A stretch of 64,000 bases of DNA from Burkholderiales bacterium (GCA_016192425.1 JACPUE010000058.1:62001-126000); one strand, 5' to 3'. Shown: positions 32,993 to 43,093, counted from the first letter of the stretch. A program made the numbers and translations. Notes: a model not told the origin generated them from the letters alone.

Positions 32993-35900
32993 CGCCGGGC
33001 CTGTCGGAAAGGGGCAACCATGCTGCGGCACGCCAGCCGCTGCTATCGGTGCGCCCCTTTGTGGCATTGCTGGTGGCGGTGGCATTGGTGTTGCCGCTGA
33101 CGGGCTGGCTGGTGGTGCGCATCCAGGGGCCGCAGACCGAGCAGGACGCCTTTGCCAGCCTGGTTGCGATCGTGCGGCTCAAGACCGACCAGATCGAGAA
33201 CTGGCTGGGGGAGCGGCAAAAGAACGCCGAGCTGCTGGCTGCAGACGCCGTGTTCGCAGTGCAGGCTTCGCGCCTGCTGCAAAACCCGGCCCATGGCATC
33301 GTCGAACAGCAGGCCATTCTGGAACGCTTCTCGCTGCTGCGTTCGGCCTTTGACTACGACCGGATCGAACTCATCGCCGCCGATGGACAGGTGGTGTCTT
33401 CTCTGGGGGAAGGGTGGGAGTTGCCGGGCCGCGTGGTCGATTTGCCCGACCACCACCCGCAGGGTGAGCGGATGGTTCGCCTGTCCATGCAATCGGCAGG
33501 CCAGGGCGAAACCCTGCTGCAATGGCTGGTGCCCGTGTACCACCTGGCCTCTGGGGAGCCGCGCTTCGTGGCCTGGGTGCGGCTGAGCATCTCGCCGCAG
33601 CGATTCCTGTTTCCCGTGCTCCAGACCTGGCCTACGTCCAGCCCCAGCGGCGAGACCCTGCTGGTCACCCGCGAAGGCGACCAGGCCGTGTTCATGAACG
33701 AATTGCGCCACCGCAGCGGCACGGCCATGAAGCTGCGGTTTCCGATGGCGCAAGAGGATCTTCCCGCGGCCGTGGCCCTGCGGTCTGGCGCCCCTGGCCA
33801 GGTGCTGGGGCGCGACCACCGGGCCGTCCCCGTGCTGGCGGCCTACCGCCCTGTGGCCGGAACCGATTGGCGTGTCGTGGCCAAGGTAGACCGGGACGAA
33901 GTGCTGGCCCCTGTGCATGTGCTGGCCTGGTGGGTCGGGGGCGTGACCACCCTGGCCATGCTGGCCTTGGGCGTGGTGCTGGCGCTGTTCTGGCGCCAGA
34001 TCCGGCAAACCCAGCAGTGGCGCGAATGGGCGCAGCAGCAGCGCTCGGACCGCATGATGGAGCAGTTCTTCTCGCTGCCCTTCATCGGCATTGCAACCAT
34101 TGACCTGCGCCAGCGGGCGTGGGGCCGCATCAACCGGCAGTTTGCCGACATTGTGGGCCTGAGCCCCGAGCGCATGCGCAACACGCCCTGGGCGGCGCTG
34201 GTGTCAGGGCCTGACAACGTGCACGACTGCAGGGGCTTTGCGCGGGTGGCCGCCGGTCGTGACAGCGTGTATGCCGTGGACCGCAGAATCCGCCGGGGGG
34301 ATGGAACCAATGCCTGGGTCAGCCTGCAGCTGCGGCGCCTTGCGGCGCTGCACGAAGGCGACAGCCCCCAGTGCGTGGTGATGCTGCAGGACATCACCGC
34401 CAGGGTGCAGTCGGAGGCGCGCATCCAGCGCCAGGCGCGGCTGTATGCAGCGCTCAGTGCGTGCAACCAGGCGATTGTGCAAAGCCCCGACGAAAACGTG
34501 CTGTTTGCGCACATCTGTGAAACGGCGGTGCGCCTGGGCGGCATGCAGTCGGCCTGGATCGGGCGCCCCGCGCCGCAAGGCGATGACCTGGTGGCCCTGG
34601 CGGCCTGCGGTGCTTCGCCGCAGGCCCTGCCTGGCCAGGGCACGGCACGCACCGCGCTGCGGGAGGATCGGGCCGTCTGGATCGAAGACCTGCCAGGGGC
34701 TGCGCCTACCGTGGCGATTGCGCTGCACTGCACGGGCGCCGTTGATGCTGTGTTCGTGCTGGTGGCAGAGCCCGGCCAGGTGTTTGACGAAGACGCCAAG
34801 CGCCTGCTGCTGGAAATGGCCACCGATGTGGACTTTGCCCTGGGCTACTTTGCGCATGAGCGCCAGCGCCGCCGCACCGAACAACAACTGCGCCAGTCGC
34901 AGGGCCAGCTTGAATTGGTGCTCAAGGGTTCGACCGATGCGCCCTGGGAATGGGATCTGCGCACGCAGCGCCTGGAGTTTTCCGTGCAGGGATGGCACAT
35001 GCTGGGCTACGGCGTGGCTGACATGCCCAGGGGGGCGATGCGCTGGAGGACCCGCATCCACCCGCAAGACCTGCGCGCCCTGCCAGCCGCGCTGGAGAGC
35101 CTGCTGCGCTCCGACACCACCGTGGTGGTGCAAGAGCTGCGCTTGCGGCACAAGACGGGCCGCTATGTGCCTGTGCTGGCGCGGGGCTTTGTCACGCGCG
35201 ATGCGCAGGGCCTCCCCCTGCGCGTGACCGGCACGGCCATGGACCTGACGCTGCAGCACCAGACCCGGCAACTGGATGCCCTGCGCACGCATGCCCTGGA
35301 ACTCATCGCCAGCGAGCGCGATGTGGGGCATATCCTGGCCCAGCTCCTGGCGCGGCTGGAGGCCGAACTGCCCGGCGTGCGCGCCGTGGTCTGGCTGCTC
35401 GACGCCCAGACGGGCGCGCTTGTGCCGCGCGCCGCAGCAGGCATGGCAGGCCTGCTGGACCAGGCGAGCAGTGCGCTGCCTGCAGGCCCGCAAGACGAAG
35501 CGCGGGGCATGGTGGACTGGGGCGACGCGGGCCAAGACCTGCCGCAATGGCCCAGCCCGCCACTGCGCTGCGTGGTGCACTCCATGGCCTTTTCGGGTGG
35601 CTGGCGCCAGTGCACGGCGCTGCCTATCCGCTCTGACAGCGATGGGCTGCTGGGCGTTCTGGATCTGCACCACAAGCGCAAAGGCCAGTGGCCGCAGCAC
35701 GAGCGCACGCTGGTGGAACGCGTGCGCCATTTTCTGGGCAGCGCGGTCCAGCGCAAGGCCTTCGAGGCCCAGCAGCGCCTGGCTGCAGAGGTGTTTTCGC
35801 ACAGCAACGACGGCATCACCGTGACCGACGCGCATCTGAAGATCCTGCTCGTCAACCCGGCGTTCACCACCATCACCGGCTATGCGGCGGACGAGGTGGC

Positions 35901-37464
35901 AGGGCGCAATCCGCGCATGCTGGCGTCGGGGCGGCATGGCGGGGACTTTTACGGTGCCATGTGGCGCCGCATCCAGGAGCATGGCCTTTGGCAGGGCGAA
36001 ATCTGGAACCGGCGCAAGAACGGCGAGGTGTACCCGCAGTGGCTCACCATCAGCCGCATCCAGGACGCCGAGGGGCGGATCACACACTACATCGGCATCT
36101 TTTCGGACGTGAGCCAGCGCAAGGCCGACGAGCAGCGCATCCGCTGGATGGCGCATTTCGACCTGCTTACCGGCCTGCCCAACCGCGCGCTGCTGGCCGA
36201 CCGCTTTGCGCACGACGTCAGCATGGCCCAGCGCGCCAGCGAGCCGCTGGCGGTGCTGTTCATGGATCTGGACCATTTCAAGCACATCAACGACTCGCTG
36301 GGCCATGGCGCCGGTGACGAACTGCTGGTGGCCGTGGCGCGGCGCATGCGCGAGCAGGTGCGCGAGCAGGACACCGTGGCACGCATGGGGGGCGACGAGT
36401 TCGTGCTCGTGCTGCCCGGCACCGACAAGGACGGCGCAGCCCGCCTGGCCACCAAGCTGCTGGAGGCCGTGGCCGCGCCCATGGTGGTGCGGGGGCACGA
36501 GCTCATGGTCACGCCGTCGCTGGGCATTGCGATGTACCCCGAGGACGGCGAAGACCTGGAAACCCTTTCGCAGCATGCCGATGTGGCCATGTACCGCGCC
36601 AAGCAGGAGGGGCGCAACGCCTACCAGTTCTTTTCGCCCGACATGCAGGCCCAGGCGGCGCGCACCCTGCAACTGGAGGGTGCGCTGCGCCGCGCGCTGG
36701 AGCGCGGCCAACTGCTGCTGCACTACCAGCCCCAGCGCAGCCTGCGCGGCGAGCGCATCGTCGGGGTCGAGGCGCTGATCCGCTGGCAGCACCCCGAATG
36801 GGGCATGGTGCCCCCGGCAGAGTTCATCCCCCTGGCAGAGAAGACCGGGCTGATCGTTCCCATTGGCGAATGGGTGCTGCGCACCGCCGTGGCGCAACTG
36901 GCGCGCTGGCGCCAGTCCGGCTTGCCTGCGTTGACCATGGCGGTCAACATTTCTGCGGTGCAGTTCAGGCACCCGGACCTGCCCGGCCTGGTCAGCCAGG
37001 TGCTGGGCAAGGCCGGGCTTGCGCCGGCCTGCCTGGAGCTGGAACTGACCGAGGGCGTGGCCAGCGACGACCCCGAGCGTGCCGTGGAGATCATGGCCGA
37101 CCTGCATGCGCGCGGCGTGCGCATGTCGATCGACGACTTTGGCACGGGCTACTCGTCGCTGAGCTACCTCAAGCGCTTCCAGGTATACAAGCTCAAGATC
37201 GACCAGTCCTTTGTGCGCGACATCAGTGTCGATGCCGAAGACAAGGCCCTGGTCAGCGCCATCATCCACATGGCGTCCAGCCTGGGCCTGCAGACCATTG
37301 CCGAGGGCGTGGAGACCGAGGAGCAACGCCGGTTCCTGCAGGCGCAGGGCTGCGACGAGATCCAGGGCTACCTTTGCAGCCGCCCCCTGCCTGCAGCCGA
37401 TTGCGAACAGTTTCTGCGCACGCAGATGCGCATGCTCGCCGCTGCGGCATCTGCCTTGGTGTGA
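32989..37464 (+). CDS. Multi-sensor GGDEF/EAL protein (c-di-GMP turnover)
   Basis: The 1491-residue protein starts at the ATG overlapping the chemoreceptor stop (ATGA). Order: TM (about 23-45), extracellular sensor, TM (about 308-332), PAS (about 355-480), GAF (about 485-620), PAS (about 640-760), GAF (about 770-925), PAS (about 930-1050), GGDEF (about 1050-1215), EAL (about 1225-1480). GGDEF is intact ([13 protein letters not shown]) with an inhibitory site REQD five residues before it. The EAL motifs [24 protein letters not shown] and EGVETEEQ are intact. Both activities are therefore possible. Co-expression with a chemoreceptor suggests that one stimulus controls both motility and c-di-GMP. 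Confidence 0.9.
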   Translation: MTPGLSERGNHAAARQPLLSVRPFVALLVAVALVLPLTGWLVVRIQGPQTEQDAFASLVAIVRLKTDQIENWLGERQKNAELLAADAVFAVQASRLLQNPAHGIVEQQAILERFSLLRSAFDYDRIELIAADGQVVSSLGEGWELPGRVVDLPDHHPQGERMVRLSMQSAGQGETLLQWLVPVYHLASGEPRFVAWVRLSISPQRFLFPVLQTWPTSSPSGETLLVTREGDQAVFMNELRHRSGTAMKLRFPMAQEDLPAAVALRSGAPGQVLGRDHRAVPVLAAYRPVAGTDWRVVAKVDRDEVLAPVHVLAWWVGGVTTLAMLALGVVLALFWRQIRQTQQWREWAQQQRSDRMMEQFFSLPFIGIATIDLRQRAWGRINRQFADIVGLSPERMRNTPWAALVSGPDNVHDCRGFARVAAGRDSVYAVDRRIRRGDGTNAWVSLQLRRLAALHEGDSPQCVVMLQDITARVQSEARIQRQARLYAALSACNQAIVQSPDENVLFAHICETAVRLGGMQSAWIGRPAPQGDDLVALAACGASPQALPGQGTARTALREDRAVWIEDLPGAAPTVAIALHCTGAVDAVFVLVAEPGQVFDEDAKRLLLEMATDVDFALGYFAHERQRRRTEQQLRQSQGQLELVLKGSTDAPWEWDLRTQRLEFSVQGWHMLGYGVADMPRGAMRWRTRIHPQDLRALPAALESLLRSDTTVVVQELRLRHKTGRYVPVLARGFVTRDAQGLPLRVTGTAMDLTLQHQTRQLDALRTHALELIASERDVGHILAQLLARLEAELPGVRAVVWLLDAQTGALVPRAAAGMAGLLDQASSALPAGPQDEARGMVDWGDAGQDLPQWPSPPLRCVVHSMAFSGGWRQCTALPIRSDSDGLLGVLDLHHKRKGQWPQHERTLVERVRHFLGSAVQRKAFEAQQRLAAEVFSHSNDGITVTDAHLKILLVNPAFTTITGYAADEVAGRNPRMLASGRHGGDFYGAMWRRIQEHGLWQGEIWNRRKNGEVYPQWLTISRIQDAEGRITHYIGIFSDVSQRKADEQRIRWMAHFDLLTGLPNRALLADRFAHDVSMAQRASEPLAVLFMDLDHFKHINDSLGHGAGDELLVAVARRMREQVREQDTVARMGGDEFVLVLPGTDKDGAARLATKLLEAVAAPMVVRGHELMVTPSLGIAMYPEDGEDLETLSQHADVAMYRAKQEGRNAYQFFSPDMQAQAARTLQLEGALRRALERGQLLLHYQPQRSLRGERIVGVEALIRWQHPEWGMVPPAEFIPLAEKTGLIVPIGEWVLRTAVAQLARWRQSGLPALTMAVNISAVQFRHPDLPGLVSQVLGKAGLAPACLELELTEGVASDDPERAVEIMADLHARGVRMSIDDFGTGYSSLSYLKRFQVYKLKIDQSFVRDISVDAEDKALVSAIIHMASSLGLQTIAEGVETEEQRRFLQAQGCDEIQGYLCSRPLPAADCEQFLRTQMRMLAAAASALV

Positions 37465-37590
37465 TTTCATTTCTAAATCACCCGTGTCGTTGTTGCTTCG
37501 CCTTGCCGTGCTACAGCACTGTCTGCGGCTTCGCGCCTAGACACGAATGATTTGGAAATGGAATGAGTGGCTGCGTGCGGCGGTGCGGGA

Positions 37591-38895
37591 TCAGGCCGCA
37601 GGCAGCAGCCGGGGCTGGGGCGTTTGGCGCATGCCGGTGAAGGCGAAGTCCACCTCCGGCACGCGGCCGCTCACGATGTCGGCCAGTGCTTTGCCCGAGC
37701 CGCAGGAATGCGTCCAGCCCAGCGTGCCATGCCCGGTGTTGAGGAACAGGTTGGCCAGCTTCGTGCGGCCGATCAGCGGCACGTTGCTCGGCGTGGCGGG
37801 GCGCAGGCCGGTCCAGAACTCGGCGCGGCTGGTGTCGCCCGCGCCGGGGAAGAGCTGCTCCACGCGGCGCACGATGGCCTGGCAGCGCGCGGGGTTCAGG
37901 TTGCGGTCGTAGCCGTTGAGTTCGGCCGTGCCCGCGATGCGCAGGCGGTCGCCGCGCTCGCTGGTGTAGCGCGAGAACACCAGCTTGAACTCGTCGTCCG
38001 TCAGGCTCACCTGGTGGGCCAGGCGCGCGTCCTTCACCGGCAGCGTGACCGAATAACCCTTGGCCGGGTAGATGGGCAGCGAAAGGCCCAGCGGCTGCGC
38101 CAGCAGCGGGCTGAACGAGCCCATGGCCAGCACGTAGGCATCGCCGCGCGCGTGCTCGAAGCGGCCCTCGGCGTTGGTCAGCTCCACATGGTCGATCTCG
38201 CCGCCCGCCGTGCGCAGCGCCGTGATGTGCGCGCCCATCTGGAAGCGCACGCCCGCCTGCTCGCAGAGCCTGGCCAGCTCGCGCACGAACAGGTTGGCAT
38301 CGCCCGACTCGTCCTCTGCCGTGTAGGTGGCACCCGCCAGTTGCGGGCGGATGTGGGCCAGCGCGGGTTCGATGCGCACGGCCTCGTCGGCGCTGATGAC
38401 CCGGCGCTCGCAGCCGAGCTGACGCATCTGTTCGGCCGGGGCCAGGGCGCCGTCGAATTCCTTGGCGGTGGTGTAGAAGTGCAGGATGCCCTGCATGCGC
38501 TGGTCGTACTGGATGCCCGTGTCGCGGCGCAGCTGCTGCAGCGCGCTGCGGCTGTAGGTGCCCAGGCTGACGATCTGGCGGATGTTGTGGCGCGTGCGTT
38601 CGGGCGTGCAGTTGCGCAGGAACTGCAGGCCCCAGAGCCACTGGCGCATGTCGGCGCGCAGGCGGAACAGCAGGGGTGCATCCTCCTGGCCCAGCCACTG
38701 CAGCACCTTGAGCGGCGCGCTCGGGTTGGCCCAGGGCTCGGCATGGCTGACCGAGATCTGGCCGCCGTTGGCGAAGCTGGTTTCCGCACCGGGCGTGGCC
38801 TGGCGGTCGATGACGGTCACTTCGTGGCCGAGCTGCTGGAGGTAATAAGCCGAGGTCACGCCGAGCAAGCCGGCGCCAAGAACGAGCACGCGCAT
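37591..38895 (-). CDS. dadA: DadA-like FAD-dependent D-amino-acid dehydrogenase
   Basis: The 434-residue protein has the N-terminal FAD-binding motif VLVLGAGLLGVTSAYYL, SFANGGQISVSHAEPWA (typical of DadA) and a C-terminal GWTHSCGSGKALADI. It oxidatively deaminates D-amino acids and passes electrons to the respiratory chain. A tandem glycine riboswitch lies 99 bases upstream of the start, with a family 1 repeat between, so the gene should respond to glycine. This makes glycine, or a route yielding or using it, a plausible substrate, in addition to D-alanine. It is convergent with the GGDEF/EAL gene, 126 bases apart. Confidence 0.88.
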   Translation of the reverse strand: MRVLVLGAGLLGVTSAYYLQQLGHEVTVIDRQATPGAETSFANGGQISVSHAEPWANPSAPLKVLQWLGQEDAPLLFRLRADMRQWLWGLQFLRNCTPERTRHNIRQIVSLGTYSRSALQQLRRDTGIQYDQRMQGILHFYTTAKEFDGALAPAEQMRQLGCERRVISADEAVRIEPALAHIRPQLAGATYTAEDESGDANLFVRELARLCEQAGVRFQMGAHITALRTAGGEIDHVELTNAEGRFEHARGDAYVLAMGSFSPLLAQPLGLSLPIYPAKGYSVTLPVKDARLAHQVSLTDDEFKLVFSRYTSERGDRLRIAGTAELNGYDRNLNPARCQAIVRRVEQLFPGAGDTSRAEFWTGLRPATPSNVPLIGRTKLANLFLNTGHGTLGWTHSCGSGKALADIVSGRVPEVDFAFTGMRQTPQPRLLPAA

Positions 38896-38905
38896 TTTGA
38901 GAGCC

Positions 38906-38959
38906 TTTTAAGGTTCTAGCGCTTGTCAGGCGTGCGTGAGCAGCTATTGTTTTGATAGC
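38906..38959 (-). repeat. Dispersed repeat (family 1), copy 3
   Basis: The minus strand reads GCTATCAAAACAATAGCTGC and ends in AAGCGCTAGAACCTTAAAA. It lies between the glycine riboswitch and the dadA start, ending about 10 bases before the start codon, so it occupies the 5' untranslated region. Confidence 0.7.
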
Positions 38960-38993
38960 GTGCAGTTGGCGCGTCTGCCAAGCTGCCGCTCCC

Positions 38994-39174
38994 CCTGTCC
39001 CTGTGACCTGAGAGATTCACCCCGCGCCAACCCGGCGCGGGGCTTGCTCCTTCGGTGCGCCACGGGCGTGGCGGCTCTCCAGACGGCTTTGATGATGGTG
39101 CAGTACGGTACCTGAGCGTGTATGGGAGTTTGCGCCTTCGGTGAGGCGGCTTGCGCCGCCTGCTCTCCTGCAAG
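38994..39174 (-). ncRNA. Tandem glycine riboswitch upstream of dadA
   Basis: On the minus strand two glycine-aptamer-like units follow each other. The first runs from GGAGAGCAGG (about 39167) through ACCGAAGGCGCAA (39141-39129) to CGCTCAGGTACC (39118-39107). The second runs from TCTGGAGAGCC (about 39084) through ACCGAAGGAGCAAG (39056-39043) to AATCTCTCAGG (39016-39006) and GGGACAGGGGG. These are the conserved GGAGAG, CGAAGGRGCAA and CTCAGG blocks of the gcvT-type aptamer. Tandem aptamers bind glycine and usually switch expression on. The expression platform would lie between 38994 and 38896. Confidence 0.88.
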
Positions 39175-39227
39175 GCGCATTCTAGGTGCAGGTGTCTGCT
39201 AATGCACCACAACAGATGCTGATGGCC

Positions 39228-39764
39228 TCAGTTCCGGTGGGGGTTGTCCGGCCTGCGGTCGTGGCGGTTGCGCACGCCGTCGCCGTCGCGGTCGCGGTCG
39301 TAGCGGTTGGGAACCCCGTCATGGTCGCGGTCGTGCCGTGGGTGGGGCTTGCCGCTGTTGGGGTGGCGGTCGTACTGGTTGGGAATGCCGTCGCCATCGC
39401 GGTCACGGTCGTAGCGGTTGGGCACGCCGTCGTGGTCCATGTCATGGCCTCTGCCGTGGTTCCAGCCGCCCTGGCGCCAGTGCCACTGGCCGTTGATTTC
39501 CACCCACACGGGCGGGCTGTACACATAGCCGGGCCGGGACTTGATCCAGTACCCGTTGACCCAGACATACTGGTCGCCGCGCCATTCCCAGTGGCCGGGC
39601 ACCCAGACCTTGCCGGGCCGGGCGGGCGGCAGGACTTCATAGCGCGGTGGTGGTGGCGCGGTCTGGATGACCAGGGTGGCGGTGGTGCCTGCCTGCACCG
39701 GGGCCGAGACAGCGCAGAGCGCCAGCAGGGCAATGGATGCGGCGGCGAGGGTGTTGCGTGCCAT
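39228..39764 (-). CDS. Secreted YXWXXGYW and thrombospondin-type-3-like repeat protein
   Basis: The 178-residue product has a signal peptide (about 1-25, ending PVQAG), a Trp/Tyr-rich domain (WVPGHWEWRGDQYVWVNGYW, then WVEINGQWHWRQGGWNH) of the YXWXXGYW repeat family, and an Asp-rich tail with repeated DHDGVPNRYDRDRDGDG units. These resemble calcium-binding type 3 repeats. GAGGAGATATCC before the ATG at 39762-39764 decides the start. The tail is repetitive at DNA level too. An envelope or extracellular calcium-binding role is inference. Confidence 0.75.
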   Translation of the reverse strand: MARNTLAAASIALLALCAVSAPVQAGTTATLVIQTAPPPPRYEVLPPARPGKVWVPGHWEWRGDQYVWVNGYWIKSRPGYVYSPPVWVEINGQWHWRQGGWNHGRGHDMDHDGVPNRYDRDRDGDGIPNQYDRHPNSGKPHPRHDRDHDGVPNRYDRDRDGDGVRNRHDRRPDNPHRN

Positions 39765-39935
39765 GGATATCTCCTCACAAGTGATTCCTTGCGGAACCGA
39801 AAAGCCTGATCGTGCGAGCCTTGTGTAAAGCCAGTGTAGTGCGTGGGAGAAGAATTGTGTGTGGCTGTATTCCGTGGCGCAAACAGGCGGCCTCGGTGTG
39901 ATGGATTTCACATTCCTGGCGGGGGCGAACATTCC

Positions 39936-40343
39936 TCAGCGGCGGGTGCCGCGGCACAGCGCCATCGCGGGCGGCAGCGCCAGCCAGAAACCCGAAGCGG
40001 GCATGAGCACGATTCCCGCCAGCGCCAGCCCGAGCACGCCCCATCCCAGCGTCCTCAGGGCCTGGAGCGCGGCGGCATTGCTGCGTTCCAGAAGTGCGAT
40101 GGCCCAACCCAGCAATGCAAGGACGATGCCAAAAAGCCCAAACCACACCACGGCGCCCAGCATGGGGTCTGTGCCCACGCTGTCGAAGACGCCGCGGCGT
40201 GCAATCTCATTCCATTGGGGAAGGAATTCAACGACGGCAAACACCGTGTGCACGGCCGCAACGGCCATCAGCCAGAGGCCTTTCCAGGCCGTGCGCCAGG
40301 GCGCTCCATTACGGAGAAGGGGGGCGGAAAGCGGGGGTGTCAT
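39936..40343 (-). CDS. Small integral membrane protein, unrecognised
   Basis: The 135-residue protein has four predicted membrane helices (about 22-41, 60-82, 95-112, 114-130). I do not recognise the family with certainty. Its ATG overlaps the stop of the ABC1-kinase gene (ATGA), making it the last gene of the TetR-led operon. Unlike the frame further upstream, only this start gives a sensible membrane protein. Confidence 0.6.
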   Translation of the reverse strand: MTPPLSAPLLRNGAPWRTAWKGLWLMAVAAVHTVFAVVEFLPQWNEIARRGVFDSVGTDPMLGAVVWFGLFGIVLALLGWAIALLERSNAAALQALRTLGWGVLGLALAGIVLMPASGFWLALPPAMALCRGTRR

Positions 40344-41680
40344 GGACTGTTCCTTTCGGGTGCCTTGCCTTGGATGCGGGGAGCGTGGGTGTGCACCCGT
40401 GCGCCCAGCAGAGAGAGCAGGTGCATGAGGCCCATCCACATGCGCTCGAACGCAGGCATTTCGCCTGGAACCTGCGCCAGGTGCTGCCCCAGCACGCGCT
40501 GGTGCTCCGGGGGTGTGATGGGCGGCGGTTGCTTGGTGCTGAAGTCGAAAACCGGCTGGGTGAAGGGCTCGATCTGCCAGGCCTGCATGCCTGCCAGGGC
40601 GGGGGCGAGTTCGCTGGTGTAGGTGGCCAGGCTGAGCTCGGGCCTGCCCAGCCCCATGGCCTGGTAGGCCTGCAGCACCAGTGCGTCGCGCAGCGGGTCG
40701 GTGGCGGGCCGCAGCAGTGCAGACCAGGCCTGCGCCACCTGTACCCGGAAACCTTCCGACAGGCTGCGCGTGCAACCGAAATCGAGCACGCCCACCGAGC
40801 CATCGGCGGCGAACAGGAAGTTGCCGGGGTGCGGGTCGGCATGCACCCGGCCCAGCCCGAAGATGCAATGCATGAACCAGTCCCACAGGTGCTGCCCTGC
40901 CTGGTTGCGCAGCGCCTGGGCTGGTTTGGTCGCCAGCCAGGCGTCCAGGTGCAGCCCCGGCAGGTACTGCTGGGTGAGCACCTGGGCCCGTGTGTGTGAC
41001 GCAATGGGCTGCGCCATGGCCATGCCGGGCATTGCGGCGTGCGTGGCAAACCACTGCAGTTGTTCGGCCTCCTGCAGGTAGTCCACCTCGCGCAGCAGTG
41101 TGGCCTCGATCTCGTCCATGACGCTGTCCACCACGCTGTCGGCAGGCAGGGGCAGGTCGGTGCGCGCCAGCGCGCGCAGTGCGGTGCGCACCAGTTGCAT
41201 GTCGCTGGCGATGGTGGCGGCAATGCCGGGGTACTGCACCTTCACTGCCACCAGGCCGTGCCCCGGCAACTGCGCGCGGTGCACCTGGCCCAGGCTGGCG
41301 GCGGCAAAGGCGGTGGGTTCGAAGTGTGTGAACAGCGCTTCGGGCTCCTGCCCGAAGGCCTGGCGGAACACGCGCCCCACCAGCGCACGGTTCAGCGGCA
41401 GCGCCTGGTGCTGGGCGCGTGCCAGCTCGTGGCGCACGCCCTCGGGCAGCAGCGTGGGATGCATGCTCAGTACCTGCGACACCTTGAGCGCCGTGCCGCG
41501 CAACTGCCCCAGTGCGCCAAAGAGGATGCGGCCCACGGCGGCCTCGTGCTCGGCCTGTGCCTGGGGTGACGGCGCGCGCAGGCGGTGCCCCAGGTGGGCC
41601 GCACCAATGCGCGCTGCCGCCACGCCCGTGATGGCGCTACGCGCGAGCCGGCTGGTGCGCGGCGCGTCAGCGCTGGCCAT
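40340..41680 (-). CDS. ABC1/UbiB-family (ADCK) atypical kinase
   Basis: From the ATG at 41678-41680 the product has 446 residues. It shows the family motifs: KVSQVLSMHP (the KxGQ-like motif, here with Ser), AAASLGQVHRAQLPG (Ala-rich loop), VAVKVQYPG (ATP-binding Lys), GRVHADPHPGNFLF (catalytic loop) and VGVLDFGCTR (metal-binding Asp). UbiB relatives act in ubiquinone or lipid handling. It overlaps the DUF2867 gene by 14 bases. Confidence 0.82.
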   Translation of the reverse strand: MASADAPRTSRLARSAITGVAAARIGAAHLGHRLRAPSPQAQAEHEAAVGRILFGALGQLRGTALKVSQVLSMHPTLLPEGVRHELARAQHQALPLNRALVGRVFRQAFGQEPEALFTHFEPTAFAAASLGQVHRAQLPGHGLVAVKVQYPGIAATIASDMQLVRTALRALARTDLPLPADSVVDSVMDEIEATLLREVDYLQEAEQLQWFATHAAMPGMAMAQPIASHTRAQVLTQQYLPGLHLDAWLATKPAQALRNQAGQHLWDWFMHCIFGLGRVHADPHPGNFLFAADGSVGVLDFGCTRSLSEGFRVQVAQAWSALLRPATDPLRDALVLQAYQAMGLGRPELSLATYTSELAPALAGMQAWQIEPFTQPVFDFSTKQPPPITPPEHQRVLGQHLAQVPGEMPAFERMWMGLMHLLSLLGARVHTHAPRIQGKAPERNSP

Positions 41681-42227
41681 GGGCGGGCTCCGGCACGCGC
41701 TGCAGCATGGCGCGCACGATGCGGCGATGGAAGGGCGTGACCACGGCCATGTAGGCGTGTCCCAGCGCGTTGTGGATGTGCACCACGGTGCTGACCGCGA
41801 GCGTGGCGGGCGCATCGCCCCGGCGGTGCTTGCTCAGCGACACCTGCACGTCGAGGTGCCTGTCGTCCTGCCCCAGCACCACTTCGGTGTCGCTGAGGTG
41901 GCGGATCAGGAAGATGCCCACGCGGTCGCCCACGCGGTAGCTGCCCGCGTCGCTGGGGGTGCGGCCGCTGGCGAGCGGGTGCGCGTCATGCAACTGGCCC
42001 AGGTCCTTCAGGCCCACCAGGCGCACCAGCCGGTTGCGCAGGGCCATGAGCTGCTGCGTCCAGCGCGGCGTGCGGGCCACCACGTCCAGCCAGGTCTGGA
42101 GAGCCTGGCGGGCCGGATGGGGGTCGGCCACCTCGTAGGCGTCGAAGAACTGTGCGCCGGGCAAGGCGGCGTGGATGGCCGTGCCGGGCGGGATGCTGAT
42201 GGATTTCACCGTGGCGGGGGTTGTCAT
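41667..42227 (-). CDS. DUF2867-domain protein
   Basis: The 186-residue protein carries features of DUF2867: DAYEVADPHPARQALQTWL, RLVGLKDL, VGIFLIRHLSDTEVVLGQDD, RHLDVQVSLSK. No membrane helices or catalytic motif are evident; the fold may be lipid-binding, but that is inference. Its start overlaps the stop of the tetR gene (ATGA, 42224-42227) and its end overlaps the ABC1 gene. Confidence 0.75.
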   Translation of the reverse strand: MTTPATVKSISIPPGTAIHAALPGAQFFDAYEVADPHPARQALQTWLDVVARTPRWTQQLMALRNRLVRLVGLKDLGQLHDAHPLASGRTPSDAGSYRVGDRVGIFLIRHLSDTEVVLGQDDRHLDVQVSLSKHRRGDAPATLAVSTVVHIHNALGHAYMAVVTPFHRRIVRAMLQRVPEPAHGQR

Positions 42228-43084
42228 GCGGCCTTCTTTCTGCGCGGCGCGGCAGGGGCGGCCGCCTGGGCTGCAGCGCGCGGCTTGCGCGCTGCGCGGG
42301 GTGCGGCTGGCGGTGCGGCGGCTTTGCGCATGGGGCCGGGCGCTTCGGTCGGGCGCGGCATGTCGCCCATCGCTTGGCGTGCCATGTGCAGCATGCCCAG
42401 CAGGCCGCTGCCGTGTTGCGCCAGGCGTGCCATCTGGCTGCGCAGCACGAAGCCGCCGAGCTGCAGCACGCGGCTGACCAGCCCGCTGCGCAGGGTCTGC
42501 ACCAGCACGCCCAGCGACAGGTCCACCAGTTGTGTGGTGTCGGCAAATTCATCCGAAGTGTCGGCCAGCCAGTAGGCCGCCACTGCGGCAAGGTAGTCGG
42601 TGTAGAGCCCGCCCGCCATGCCCTTGAAGTCGCAGGGCTCGATCTCGCCCGCTGCCTCGGCGGCTTCCAGAAAGCTGGCCACGGCTTCGCGCAGGGCCTG
42701 GCGCGCGGCCAGGGGCTCGGCCAGCATGGTCAGCGGTGAGCGCTGCGCCAGCGTGCGCACCTGGGCCACGAATTCTCGGTCGGGCAGCAGGCGTTCGAGC
42801 ACTGCGTCGGTCAGGCGCTGGAGCTTTTCCTGCAGCTGGTAGCCGGTGAAGCCGGGCGTCTGCAGGGTGTCGGCCAGCGCCTGCTGCACCACGGCGTCGA
42901 GGTAGCCCAGCACGATGCGGTCTTTGGTGGGGAAGTACTTGTAGATCGTGGCGTCGCCAATGCCAGCGGTGCGCGCGATGTCCTTCATCGTCGTGCCGTC
43001 GAAGCCCTGGCGGGTCATCAGATCCACCGCGCTGGCCACGATCTGGCGGCGCGTGGCATCTTGCTGCTGGCGGGTTGTTTTCAT
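42224..43084 (-). CDS. TetR-family regulator with basic Ala-rich tail
   Basis: The 286-residue product has a TetR N-terminal domain (RRQIVASAVDLMTRQGF, TTMKDIARTAGIGDATIYKY) and a long ligand domain with a hydrophobic segment near 200-245. The C-terminal 40 residues are Ala/Pro/Arg/Lys-rich (RKPRAAAQAAAPAAPRRKKA), unusual for TetR proteins. It heads an operon with the DUF2867, ABC1 and membrane genes. An imperfect dyad at 43094-43121, 10 bases before its ATG, suggests autoregulation. Confidence 0.82.
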   Translation of the reverse strand: MKTTRQQQDATRRQIVASAVDLMTRQGFDGTTMKDIARTAGIGDATIYKYFPTKDRIVLGYLDAVVQQALADTLQTPGFTGYQLQEKLQRLTDAVLERLLPDREFVAQVRTLAQRSPLTMLAEPLAARQALREAVASFLEAAEAAGEIEPCDFKGMAGGLYTDYLAAVAAYWLADTSDEFADTTQLVDLSLGVLVQTLRSGLVSRVLQLGGFVLRSQMARLAQHGSGLLGMLHMARQAMGDMPRPTEAPGPMRKAAAPPAAPRAARKPRAAAQAAAPAAPRRKKAA

Positions 43085-43093
43085 ATTGCTACC

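Noticed and set aside
34204-37470. A 1088-codon open frame antisense to the GGDEF/EAL gene
   Set aside because: Product has no recognisable domain and is biased to His/Gln/Ala, as expected from the complement of a GC-rich coding strand.
38916-39212. Open frame over the dadA leader on the minus strand
   Set aside because: It lies on conserved glycine-riboswitch blocks and has no coding features.
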